A stretch of DNA of 64,000 nt, taken from assembly GCA_963995505.1 (NCBI GenBank), contig OZ023186.1, positions 2,790,001 to 2,854,000 on the forward strand, given 5' to 3'. This DNA comes from Hypericum androsaemum. Its lineage: Eukaryota; Streptophyta; Magnoliopsida; Malpighiales; Hypericaceae. The position numbers were made by a program, and so were the translations under genes. The notes below the pieces were generated by a model, which searched no databases, was not told the DNA's origin, and saw nothing but the letters and a program-made list of their open reading frames with translations. Below, piece by piece: positions 12,036-22,896 of this stretch (the first letter of the stretch is position 1; each line of letters opens with the position of its first letter).

Positions 12036-12625
12036 ATGATTAGTTGGGTTCCAGGAAAGAGGAAAGTGTAAATCTAGAATCGATTTTTCGTTTGAACGGG
12101 TTTGGATTGTTCGTCCACCAAAAATTACAACGAGGGGTCTAAACATGACCCTAAATACATGACAATCAGATAAAGACCCAGCTCAAATGGTAAGAGCAGA
12201 ACCAGCATTAAAACCCTGTAACCGTCTATTTATCGGGGGGGAAAATATCGTCCAGGTAGATTAAATGGGAAAAGAAATCTAGAGAGCTTAAACAAAGCAA
12301 AAAAAAAAATTTAGAGGATGCGCATCTTTTTTGTGGGAAGCAAAGCATGAGTACTTGTATTAAGTTGGAAAATCCGAAAATTTAGAGGATGCGCATCTGG
12401 ACAAGCACAATTATACTGCAACCAAATTACCGTGTAGATTCACTAGATATACAACATTCCTTTTGCCCCCTGATGTTACAAGCTGACTGGGGATAGTTTG
12501 TCAGAAGATCAGTCGCATCGTACCATTATTAGCCGGTCAAGGAACTGTACAGTGATTGATCCGTAGACCACCTTCGTGATGTTCCGCTGCCAGGGCGGGC
12601 TCCGGCCAGGTTTTTCAGCTCCTTT

Positions 12626-15090
12626 TCAAGCGTAAAGAGGGGAGGCGGAGGGCCGAGGATAAGCAACGGTGCCCCTTTCGCTCCTAGCATCATCTGAACT
12701 TCGTCTTCGGTACCGGGGTGCGCTGCTCAAATTGCTGTTAGTGTTGTTGTCGAGTTCCTTGGATTCCTGGAGCATCTCTAATGATTTCACAACCTGGTCC
12801 ATGTTTGGTCGGAACTTGGATTCAGGGGATATGCATCGAAACGCAAGGGTGGCTGCTTTGAAGGCAACATCCATCGAGTATTGGCCTTCGAGGCGGTTGT
12901 CTAAGATCCGGAATACCTTTCGTTTATTTCCCAAGTACGGTTTCGCCCATTCTACTAGATTATTTTCTCCAGCTGGCCTGTTTTTGTCAACTGCTCTCCG
13001 GCCTGATAGCATTTCTAGCAAAACAACTCCGAAGCTGTAGACATCACTCTTGGCAGTTAAATGGCCTGGTCAAGAGTAAATACTTCAGTGAAAAGCATCA
13101 ATTACTAATGGACGAAGATTAAGGAGATCATTAGTAACTTTAATGCAGAGTTATCACATGACTAAACAGAGCAACACCTGTCGCGAGATATTCTGGAGCA
13201 GCATATCCGTACGTGCCCATAACTCTTGTAGAGACATGACTTTTGTCGCCTGTTGGTCCGTCTTTGGCTAACCCGAAATCAGAAAGTTTCGCGTTGTACT
13301 TCTGCAACAATGTGCTCATGAACTGTTAGAACAGAGTACACAAGATTTTCTGAAGAGCAAATGATGTGGACAGATCGAAAATAAACCATGGAGTTCAGCC
13401 TCATAGTCATCCATACCGAATCAAGCAGAATATTCGATGTCTTGAAGTCCCTATATATCACTTTTGTTTTGGCACTATGAAGAAATGCAAGCCCCTTTGC
13501 GGCACCAAGAGCAACTTGCAAGCGCAGTTTCCACGAAAGAGGCTGGAAATAAGAACCTCCTGGAACATAAAAAAAATGTTCGAATGGTAAATTGAATGAC
13601 GCCAATGGTTGCGTTCTCAAAAGAAGCGAAAGACGGTTTGGAAAAAAAAAACTCACTCCTAAATAGATGATTCTCTAAGCTCCCCCGAGGCATGAATTCG
13701 TACACCAGAAGCCGATGTTCATCCTCTAAGCAATATCCAATTAACTTCACCAAGTGAGGATGATAAAGCTGCCCCAAGTAATTTACTTCTGCCTGGAATT
13801 TAGGACAAAAGGAAGAGAGTAACACAAAAGAAATGAGCTTTTGATCTGAAGATAGGATCTCAGAGATGCTATTTCTTTTATGATGTGGACATGCAAGATC
13901 ATGGAGACCAACTCCACTAAATTAACATTGTCACCATCGAGCTTCTTTGCCGAGGATTCTACTTTCACTTTCCAGCTTCTTCAGGTGCAGCAGAAATCAG
14001 CCATCGGAAAGAACTATCGTCTGCATGCAGTTTACTTGTAAGAAAGGAAAAGATATCTACTCACCAACCACTCTCTGTGACCTTGGAACCCATCTTGGTT
14101 CAGCCTTTTCACAGCAATAACAATTCCAGTTCCAGGCTTTGTAGCAGCAAAGGTATTCTCATCAATCCACCCTTTAAAAACAGAACCGAAACCACCTTCC
14201 CCCAAGACACTATCAGGACGGAAGTTTCTCGTAGCCATTTTGAGATCGTTGAAGCTGAAGCTTTTCACATTTGAGGACTGCAAGATCTCACCCTCACTCC
14301 TCGGAGTTTGAGGAACTGAAGTCGATGAGGCTTTGCTATTCACACTGCCAGACTCATTTTCATCGGCACAGGCAGACTTTGAGCTCACTCCTGCAAACAC
14401 GATTGGAGAAACGCCTTAACGCCACAGCATCAAGTTCTTTACAGGATGTAAGACTAAGGCCAACACCAAAGAAACACCTAATCTATGATTAGCTGTTGAA
14501 GCCACTTTTTTGCCCCTTCATTAATGGCCAAAGACATTCACATGGTGACACAAATTTCACATTAATCAAAAAGTCAACGTCTCTTAGTCTCCGCTCAAGA
14601 GGTAAAGGTGCTAACTAAACTCGCTAAAGGTTCAGCTTCAACGATCCCCGGAACCAAAAATGCAAATGGTCCTTGCTTCAGTTAGCAACAACTTGCCATA
14701 TTCAGATCCCAAAACCATCAAATATAGCAAAAGGGATGCCACCAACAAACACACCTAGCTACTCCAATTACAGTAAACAGCTAACTGCCAATAGAAACAG
14801 CCAACAACCGTATAAGAAAATGCCATAATTAGGCCCAAACATAAAGAAGTTTCTAGGACAGACATTAGTTTACAAGTTACCATATGTAGTGCACACACAC
14901 ACACAAAAGACAGAGAAGGAACTTTCAGACAAATAAAACAAAACAAAAGCCCCACAGAAACTAAAAAAAAGCTGCAATAGAAAGGAATCAGAAAATGGGA
15001 ATCATCGATTTTTTTTGTAAGATGCAGAATTGAAGTACCTGTATTAGAGGAGCTCTCTGCTTTTATCTGGGCACTTAGGCAAATCCCCAT
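12626..15090 (-). CDS. Receptor-like cytoplasmic kinase VII, APK1/PBL type
   Basis: Six exons on the minus strand: 15090-15039, 14390-14065, 13792-13657, 13559-13417, 13301-13178 and 13065-12626; 406 aa with consistent phases and GT-AG introns. It starts MGICLSAQ, a myristoylation plus palmitoylation type N-terminus. Motifs are GEGGFGSV (81-88), IAVKRL with the catalytic lysine, VIYRDFK (Arg209-Asp210), SDFGLAK (Asp228), [12 protein letters not shown] and an RD-kinase C-lobe (DVYSFGVV). The sequence and the linker before the kinase ([17 protein letters not shown]) match Arabidopsis APK1B/PBL-type kinases as I remember them. Role by family: plasma-membrane-anchored Ser/Thr kinase downstream of receptor kinases. 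The C-terminal Ser-rich tail ends at 12626. An acceptor-like site near 15148 suggests a 5'-UTR intron. No lesions. Confidence 0.92.
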
Positions 15091-15640
15091 CAACCCTAAA
15101 CACTTCAACAAGGCCACCCCTTTTAGTTTCAAGAAGCTTTCTTCAACCTGCAAAAGGGTCTCACAGATTAGCAGCTAATTACTTATTCACAGAAAGAACA
15201 AGTAAAAGGGCAGATCTTAAATGGGAAACCCATCAAGTTTCTCACTTTCTGAACCCCAAAAAAGGAAGAACCACTCATGTGAGAGAAAGCAGAGGAAGAA
15301 AAAGTTCCCAAAAAAGATTACTTTTTTTTTCTCTTTTGCAGAAAAAAGACCAACCTTTTGGCAGTTAGTGATCACAAGAGAGGCAGGGAGAGCATGAAGT
15401 GAGGATAGAGATCCAAGGCAAATGGAGAAACCAGACAAAAGGAAAGATGGGTTCTTTATTTGGAGAGAGAGAGATGACCCAGCAAAGGCCAAGCAACAAG
15501 CTTTGAGGTGAACCCTTGTCGCTTGGCTGGTGATTGGTATGTGATTGGTATGGGGGAGAGAGAGAGAGAGAGAGAGAGAGAAGATGGAGGGGGATAAGGA
15601 GGGAGGAAGGTGGTGGGGAGATATGGCATTAATGGCGGGG
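15091..15640 (-). promoter_or_regulatory. Likely 5' UTR with leader intron and GA microsatellite
   Basis: On the minus strand a T-rich tract ending in tttgcag near 15148 precedes the kinase ATG, a good leader-intron acceptor. Positions 15556-15581 are an uninterrupted GA dinucleotide run on the plus strand (CT on the gene strand), common in plant 5' UTRs and core promoters. The transcription start is not defined. Confidence 0.4.
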
Positions 15641-15689
15641 TTGGTCCCAAGTGTACTTATGGTTCTTGCTTCATTTATTCTTTCCCCAT

Positions 15690-17516
15690 TCAAAAAATAA
15701 GTTTAATCTCCTTTTTAGTCTTTTTTATAGGAAAGATAAATAATTAAATGAATTTCACAATTTTGATTTATAACATGATATTTGATATTCATAATATTAA
15801 TTAATTCAGCTTAGAATTGGTAGAATGTTTGAAACCCGACAAAACATTTGTGACAATAGTATTATGTTTCCGGTGTTTCGAACTCACTCTTGGATCCACT
15901 TTTATGGTTAATATTCTGTGGTTTATCATTGGCTTATTTAGAAAATATTAGTAATTAAATAAATTTCATTTGTGCTCAATATTCTGTGATATTTTTCATT
16001 GTCTTATTTGTTCCCTTTATTTTTTCCAACCACCTCTTGCTCTCGGGGGCGGATTTGGTGGGTACTGGACTAGTCCACATTTATGGGGATTAACTCAAAC
16101 CAATATCACTACACATGCAAACCAATATCACTTCACATGCAAACCAGCCTCTTGCAAACCAATATCACTTCACATGCAAACCAATATCACCTGGTAGGTT
16201 ATTGACCATCAGATTTAAAGATAATCAAATCTGACAGTCCAAAATGTAGTCCCCACCTATGGACAAATTTTTTTTAGTCCCCACTCAATCTGGTCTCCTC
16301 GGTCTCTCTCTAGAGTGGAAGATGTATTTCTTTTGTTTGGAACTTTGGATTTCACGGGATCCGTTTTGGCGTATTTTGGACTCAGTATTTGTTATTTTTT
16401 TACAACTAGCTACCTGCATTGCGTAGACAGAAAAGGTTGAAATATTATTTTTTTGTGATCAACTTGATAATCTAGTACAGAAAAGTTTAGGAGAACATGA
16501 AAAGGTGTTCATGTTATTTTATATTTTTTCAACATTGTATACTATATTCTCATTTTCTCTGCTTGGTATAACAACCTGAATTTTCTTGACCTAGTATTAG
16601 CTCAAAAGGTATTGAATTATTATTATATTATATGTTTGTTTATGCTGTGTATAACGTGTGTATTTATCCAGTAGTTACGAATTTATGTAATCCTAGTTTA
16701 ACCAACGGGTATTTATCCTAATGGCACAAGGTGAGAAGATTTGACAGAAATATGTAGTTCAAACCCTGGCAATGTGTAATTCTAGGTGTAAAAATTTACT
16801 TTTACAAAAAAATTATAATACAAGTTTAGATTGTAGTCTTTGTATACATATGCTCATAGCCTCAATAAATTACATCATTCAGCCGCTATAATATTAACCA
16901 GGTTATAAAGTTGTATACATTATGACTTAAATTTGTTCCGAAATTATGTTAAATTTTTTACGTTCAACCAAAAATTTCTTAGATGATTGGCAAAGTAAAA
17001 TCAACCTCATTATCTAGAAACACTTGTATGTATCTTTAAGAATATAGAATTGATACTCTAATCTCATCCAACTCTTTTTTGTCCGTCGGTTTTCTTTTTC
17101 CTGCCAAACAAGGGTGTGATACCGACAAGTGGTTCGTTTAATAATGTGATTTAAGTTTCTTGGCTACACTAGCACCGACGTGTACTATAGTTGGCATTTT
17201 AGCCAATTGGTCCTATTTCTTTATTTATTTCCTTTTTATTTACATCTGCAAAGGAATAATATGTGGCCTGAGGAATTTTCTTCACACTACATACGTTTTA
17301 AATTAGAGGTACTCCAATGCTTATAATCGAACTATTAAACTCTACCATGTACTCTAACGCTCATATCTAATATAAAGTTACTAGGCAACAACTTCAAAAA
17401 ACATACGTTTTAAATTTTAAATGCAAAAAATGTTGTCATTTCACAGTTATTTATATATAAAAATATATATTTCAATTGCGTGTATTGTGAAGGCAGCTCT
17501 ACACAAGTTACTAACA
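15690..17516. other. AT-rich intergenic region
   Basis: No gene supported. It contains the minisatellite at 16096-16191. Otherwise A/T-rich sequence with short chance frames. Confidence 0.5.
16096..16191. repeat. 22-bp minisatellite, about four copies
   Basis: Units beginning caaaccaatatcact start at 16096, 16118, 16155 and 16177. A short diverged unit (caaaccagcctcttg) sits between the second and third. Confidence 0.8.
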
Positions 17517-19261
17517 AAGAATTTTTTTTTTAGGGAATCACCTTATATTAACTTGGACAGTCCTGGTACAATAAGGAGCAGAGCTCCGGAGGTGGCTCTT
17601 GTGGCCAATTAGATGCGACTAAGTTCAAACGAGTCCGAGTTGTAATTTAATTGGCCACTTCATTAGTCAACCTCGGTGAAAAACATAGCTTAGATAGACG
17701 CAATAGAGAAATAGACAACCTAGTCAAGAGAGCCGCATTCTCGACTTTCCATTCAATGACGCTTGTTTGTCTATTTATGAACTCGACTGCCACCTTGCAG
17801 TCCGAGTGAATTTACGTCTCCATATAGCTGAAGTTCCGATTCACAAGCTCTACCGCAAGCTGAATGGCCATCACTTCTGTGTCAAGGGTCGAAGAAGCCC
17901 GTGTAAGTAAGTTCTGACCGTCAAGAATATGGCCTAAATTGTTTCTAGCCACAGCTGCGATTCCCGCACTCTGATCCAAAGAAGACCAGGCCGCATCGCA
18001 ATTGACTATCACTGCTTGCCCAACAGGTGGATTCCATCTTGATCTCTCCCGACTTTGTGCCACATTCTCAGGTTGAGGTTCAGTTACCTGATCTTTATCC
18101 AAGCACCATTCAAGCCAGGCCTTCGTAGCCCTATCAACAGTCACGGGAGGGGATGGTTGTACGCCTTGGAAGATAGTCTCGTTCCGAGTCTTCCAAATCT
18201 GCCAACACATGAAAACAAGATGTGGTATAAGGTCCTTACTTCCATTCAGTGTCAGCCAGGAGCAAGTTTGGGAAAACCAAACCACAAAAGAATCAAAGGT
18301 GGCAAAATCTAATTTATAATTTAATGGGTAGCAAAACCAAGAAGCACAGGCGTGGGGACAGGCAAGTATCATGTATTTTATAGATTCAGGTTCGCCACAT
18401 AGCCCGCACTCCCCAGACTGCCTCATATTTCTATGGAACGAGGAAGAAGCTATTGGAATACTGCCATTAGAGAGCCGCCAGATGAAGTGTTGTAACTTGG
18501 GTGGAACCTGGAGCTTCCAAATGTGTTTCCAATACTGATCACCCTCAGTGCCTGTAAAAGGAGAGTGAAAATTATTATGAGCCAGACGCCATTGAAGGTA
18601 TCCAATTTTAACTGAATAAACTCCAGAGTTGGCCTTGGTCCAAATGATTTTATCGTCAATGTCCGCATGGGAAATCCTCATCCTGTAAATTGCATTCCTT
18701 TCCTGCAAATCAAACAGTGAATTAAGCAGGGACGGATCCCATTCTTTGGACACTGGGTCAGCTAGATCCAAGACACAAGAGTAAATAGTTGCGTCAGGTT
18801 TAGCAGATCTGATAAAGTGGTGCTCTTCTGAATCGAGCCAAGGATCATTCCAGACATTGATAGACCTGTCATTACCCACTCGCCAAAGAATATCATGCTT
18901 GATGAAGTCCTTGCCTGCAAGAATGCTCTTCCACATCTAAGAGCTGTTACGACCAGCTTGTGCCTGTAAGAAAGGGACATGTGAGAAATATAAGTCTTTC
19001 AAGACTTTTGCACACAACAAATCAGGCTTCATAAGGATTTTCCAAGCTTGCTTACCTAACAAGGCCATGTTAAAAACAAACATTTTCTTAAACCCTAAAC
19101 CACCCGAAGATTTTGATAAGGAAAGCTTTTTCTAAGATTGTCAGTGAACTTTCCTTTGATCAAGATCACCTGACCACCAAAATTTAGCAAGAATGTCGTT
19201 CAATTTATCACAAAACATTTTAGGAAACAGGACACATTGCATGGCGTAAGAATTCTTTTTT
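17517..19261 (-). mobile_element. 5'-truncated non-LTR retrotransposon (LINE) copy
   Basis: The minus strand encodes the end of a LINE reverse transcriptase, the zf-RVT region and the RNase H domain. A poly(T) run at 17522-17531 is the poly(A) tail of the minus-strand element. The words flanking the element, aagaatt at 17517-17523 and aagaattc at 19248-19255, both followed by T-runs, are candidate target-site duplications. Together with the missing 5' portion this is the structure expected of target-primed reverse transcription. Confidence 0.78.
17545..19247 (-). pseudogene. LINE reverse transcriptase C-terminus, zf-RVT and RNase H (decayed)
   Basis: Reading from 19247 downward: a reverse-transcriptase end with the plant LINE signature (LAKFWWSG, then SSGGLGFKKM and FNMALLGKQAWKIL), stops and frame changes near 19130 and 18960, then a long open frame 18936-17812. 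This includes WRVGNDRSINVWNDPWL, the zinc-binding zf-RVT region with CGLCGEPESIKYMILACPHA, and an RNase H domain beginning VIVNCDAAWS. An in-frame stop at 17812-17814 interrupts RNase H, but homology continues to about 17545 (HSDCKVAVEFINR, then NWPQEPPPELC). It was once an endonuclease/RT polyprotein and is non-functional here. Confidence 0.85.
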
Positions 19262-19507
19262 GTTCAGATCCTACAAAGAATTTGTTGTATTCCATACATG
19301 GGAAGTCAGTAGTTTAACGATTACAAAACAAAAAGGAAAAAAAATACTTCTCCCGTGATTTGGACTAACCGAGTTATCTACGTACCACGACTACACAACC
19401 TCGTGAATAGCAATTATTGAGATTATCGAATTGTTAGTTACGAGTATGTGAATTAATTTATATGTGTTATAAATCTATCTATTTATAGTTTTAAAAGTTT
19501 GGGTTAG

Positions 19508-20559
19508 ATATGAAAAGAGAATCCTTGGGTGTTGGTTCTCCGTCTGTCGTTTCACAACATCTTGCTGCCCTGGCTTTGGAGCCTGTTTCGCAACTTCCTG
19601 ATTCTGGTTTGGTGGCTGAACCTACTGGGAACTCGCTGCCTTCTGCTTGTTTGGATGTTGATTTGTCTTCGTCTGAGCCGGGGTTGTCGGAACAACATGC
19701 TTTCGCTGTTGCTTCAGATTTCTCTTCACATGATGGTCTTGATGCTGGTGTGGAATTGGTAGCTGATGCCTATGATGAGAGGGGGGGGGGGGGGGGAGAT
19801 GCAGCCGGCCGTGGCTGCTTCTGCTGTAGGGGATGAGGGCCATTGGTTGGAGAAGTTGGATGTGCCCCCTGTTGGCGCGGCTGCTGATTGGATGGAAACG
19901 TTTCTTTCAACTGTGAATGCTCTGGCCTTGGCCACGGCGCATCGCCCCGTTCTTGCTCCGTCGGAGTCCACCGTTGCTGTCCGGGTGGGCAAGAAGGTTA
20001 AAGTGAGTCACTTTGCAAAGATGACTCTGATCCGTTCTAGCAGCGGGGATAGGAAGCTGACCAGTAAAGCTGCTGCCCTTTTAGAAGCTCCGATTCCAAA
20101 ATTAAAGGTAAAATCAGCTTCAAAGCCAGAGTTGGAGCTCTGCCTCCCTTCGCTTTTGGCGAGTATGGATTCGAATGAGGATGCTATTCGCGAAGCACTT
20201 TTAGCCGAGGCGTGGCGTCTTGCTATCGTTGTAAGATTTTCTTGGGAGGAGGACGCTTCTTTTATCCTCCGCTCAATTAAGGAGGCGGTCTTTGGGCATT
20301 CTCATTCTTGGTCTTTCGATCCCCCTTGACATTTCGATAGGTGTTGATTAGTTTTTGGCATTCCCTTGTAGTTCTTTGGCTTAGTTCCACGTATTCTTGC
20401 GGATTAGGTAGTATTTATCTTGTAGGTTCTACCTTGATAGGTTCTACCTTGATAGGTTCTATCTGATTTCATTAGGTTGTAATTTTGGTTGTAAACTTCT
20501 GTGGGATCAATTTGAAGAGTAATATACTTTTATTTATATAAAAAATATGAAAAGAGAAT
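19508..20559 (+). mobile_element. Retroposed unit with 15-bp target-site duplication
   Basis: The 15-bp word ATATGAAAAGAGAAT occurs exactly at 19508-19522 and 20545-20559. The enclosed 1.02 kb ends with a 3' UTR-like stretch, a doubled ggttctaccttgat motif near 20427-20460, and an A/T-rich tail (tttatttatataaaaa). This is the footprint of LINE-type retroposition of a polyadenylated transcript. The content is not RT or RNase H; see the reading frame inside. Confidence 0.78.
19523..20329 (+). pseudogene. Unrecognised reading frame in the retroposed unit, split at a G16 tract
   Basis: Two overlapping frames cover most of the unit. The first runs to about 19836; its apparent ATG at 19510 belongs to the TSD, so the coding part was already open at the 5' end of the insertion. 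The second runs from about 19766 to the stop at 20327-20329. They overlap at a run of 16 G (19781-19796), so a length change in that run is the simplest explanation for the frame switch. The protein is Ser/Leu/Glu-rich upstream. Downstream it has a basic segment (VGKKVKVSHFAKMTLI) and an acidic helix-like end (SNEDAIREALLAEAWRLA). I do not recognise the family. It may be an ORF1-like part of a LINE or a retrocopied host transcript. Confidence 0.5.
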
Positions 20560-21326
20560 ATGGATCAATTTGAAAAAATAGTACCTAATTGGCCCATTTG
20601 GATTGATGCTGTGGAGCAATTTGGCAAGGGGAACACTCCCGAGGCGGACAATTACCGCTCCTTGGCAGGACAAGTTGAAGGTCTCACAAAAATCCAAATC
20701 TGCAACTTGTAACGTGCACAATAAAGGGTTATGGGAAACCTTTTTTTTTTTTGGGTGTCGAAACCTTCCGCCTAGTTTCAATTGTGTTGTTTTCTGTCGA
20801 AGATTAAACTTTAAGATGAATAACAGGAAAAGATTCATATTCAGATTACCATTCATGGCATCCAAAGATTTAACTTTAACAACATTCAGTTGTGTTGTTT
20901 TAAGATCAATAAGAGTTGGTTTAAATCATAAGAAATTTTGATTTATTAAAAAATTTTGATTTTAAGACTCACGAATATAAAAATACTATTAGAAGAATTA
21001 CCTCCTAAATAAATGAATGTTGCAACAAGAAGATTCTGTTTTAAGACATTTTTTCAAACCTTGGCCCATTGAGTCTCGTGACTATTTTTTTTAAGTACAA
21101 ATAGACAACAAAAAGTAAATAAAAAAATCTCTCATTAACGGAGTCACGCTTATCCCGTCAGAGCTCCCCTTTTTTTATGGACTCGAGTCTCGATCTATAT
21201 ATTTATTTCTATTTAAAACAACAGGTAAAAATTTATAGGAAATTGACAAGAATAATGTTTGCCTAAGTTACGAGATTTTATTTGAATCAACAAAATAATC
21301 TACTTATTATAGCAAATTGGGAACAA
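20560..21326. other. Intergenic region, nothing recognised
   Basis: A/T-rich sequence with a T12 run near 20741. The frames on both strands are short and lack family motifs. Confidence 0.4.
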
Positions 21327-22765
21327 GGGATGGCTTACAAACTGGTGTAGTCAAAAGAAACCACATGATATTTAATAAATGTGACACAGTTGTCAACGAA
21401 GAACAATAAAGACCATGGTCCAATGACTCATATTCCATTTCATCTTCTTCCTTGTTCTGGATATAGTACAACTAGAATAATGAGCACCAAATTCCAATAA
21501 TTGTAGTTGTCAATAGTTGTGGCCAGATGGGGAATTGAATTTTAAAAGAGCGGGTGGAGTTTTTTTTTTTGGGATAATTACTCTCGGCCCCCTGGAGTTT
21601 GTCTAAATCACTATTTTAACCTCTCTTATTTTGAAACTCAAACTTTGGCCCTCCTAGTTTACTTTTATTGAACTCTAAGGTCCCTGCCGCTGGAATCAAA
21701 AAATTTCTCCTACAAGAAAGGACCTGAAATGACACATTTGCCCCCAATCATCATCTTCCTTGCGTCTTCTTCCTTCTTCATGGGAGTCAAATTAAAAATT
21801 AAAACAACAACTGCAATTAATCCAAGAATCGAATCCCTTCAATTCCAATTAACACCAACTAATCCATTTCCCTTCAATTCCAATTTCGTCCTGAATTGAT
21901 TCAACTAGTGACTAGCGATGCTTAATCGATTAAAACCCTAAACAATAAGGAGCTAAGAGACGAGGTGTTTATCCTTGGGAACAAAATTGAGTTGATTCCT
22001 GAAGATGATGGGATAATAGCTCCGCACAAGCGACCCAGAGAAGAAGAAAATCGTCGACGCCCATAAACACCCACAACAAGAGCGACTCAGAGATGGGATC
22101 GAGTCCGAGCCCACATTCGCCATCCCCGCAGCAAGTAACTACATCCCATCGCGTCCACATAGAAAGGAGGTGCAGCCCCCGGTGGAGTACGAACCCAGAA
22201 CAACAAATACCCACTTCAGAAACATATATGAGACTAGGGTGGAATCTCGGTTTGGGATACGAACCCAGAAATTTTGAAAACCGACTACGGAGGGATAGAG
22301 AGAGACAACTCTGTAGTGGGATACTTAATTATTGAACTCTTCCTTTGGGGTTCCTAACTAAAATCAGCTGGAAATGGAGAACTCTTCATTTAGGGTTCTT
22401 AATTTGAGGAAGGGAGGAAGGAGAGAGGGGAATATTTTTTATTTTTTTTACTAAGGGGCAAATGTGTCATTTCAAGTCCTTCCTCGTCGGAGAAATTTTC
22501 TTAATTCTGGCAGTAGGAGGTTTAGAGTTCAATAAAAGTAAATTAGGGGGCCAAAATTTGGGTTTCGAAACAGAAGGGGTTAAAACAATAATTTAGGCAA
22601 ACTACAGGAGGCCGAGAGTAATTATCCCTTTTTTAATATAAGTAAATGTATCTTATTCTTCAAAAAGATCTCAAAGAAGTTTACAACCAAGAAATACAAC
22701 CCTTAGGTCTTTATATGACGACCAGCTAGGTCCTCGGTGAAGATATTAGTCAATCAATTAATTAT
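21327..22765. repeat. Duplicated segment, copy 1 (interrupted)
   Basis: 21327-21560 matches 46796-47027 and 22704-22765 matches 47036-47100 at high identity (for example ggtcctcggtgaagatattagtcaatcaat, split here: gtgaagatattagtcaatca is identical). In copy 1 the two parts are separated by a MITE and about 75 bp of other sequence; in copy 2 they are almost adjacent. Confidence 0.85.
21571..22628. mobile_element. MITE with long terminal inverted repeats (MULE-like)
   Basis: The left end (gggataattactctcggccc at 21571) is inverted at the right end (aggccgagagtaattatccc, ending 22628). The complementarity continues, with gaps, for roughly 190 bp (for example gacacatttgcccc near 21734 against ggggcaaatgtgtc near 22454). 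Flanking T-runs are compatible with a short T-rich TSD. The interior has no transposase motif. Long inverted ends and small size suggest a Mutator-type non-autonomous element. The paralogous locus at 46.8-47.1 kb lacks it. Confidence 0.8.
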
Positions 22766-22768
22766 TGG

Positions 22769-22896
22769 GAAAAGTGCACTTTATCATCATGTAATTTCAC
22801 TGATATTATTTTTAGGCCATGTAGTATCAAATTGGTAATTTGGTCTCTTTGCTTTCTAATTTTTTTGCAGTATAAGGTCCATTCTGGATAACAGAG
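22769..22896 (+). mobile_element. Partial MITE end, cut by the LTR element
   Basis: It starts GGGAAAAGTGCACTTTA, the same 17 bases that begin the 57135 MITE, and continues with MITE-like text until the LTR retrotransposon begins at 22897. No matching inverted end was found after 29216, so it is truncated or its other end has diverged. Confidence 0.45.

Larger units (their letters stand above)
10235..12610. repeat. Segmental duplication, unit B (broken F-box copy plus 3' flank)
   Basis: This is the paralogue of 4725-7130. It runs directly into the 3' end of the kinase gene (stop codon at 12626-12628), so it keeps the arrangement F-box 3' flank next to kinase 3' flank, tail to tail. Unit B carries extra small tandem duplications at 11771-11870 and 11970-12035. 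Confidence 0.75.

Noticed and set aside
16096..16191. CRISPR-like array
   Set aside because: Units are contiguous with no unique spacers and the DNA is a plant nuclear minisatellite.
21969..22335. Small frames in the centre of the 21.6-kb MITE as a transposase
   Set aside because: No DDE, zinc-finger or MULE motifs, and frames under 85 codons on both strands.
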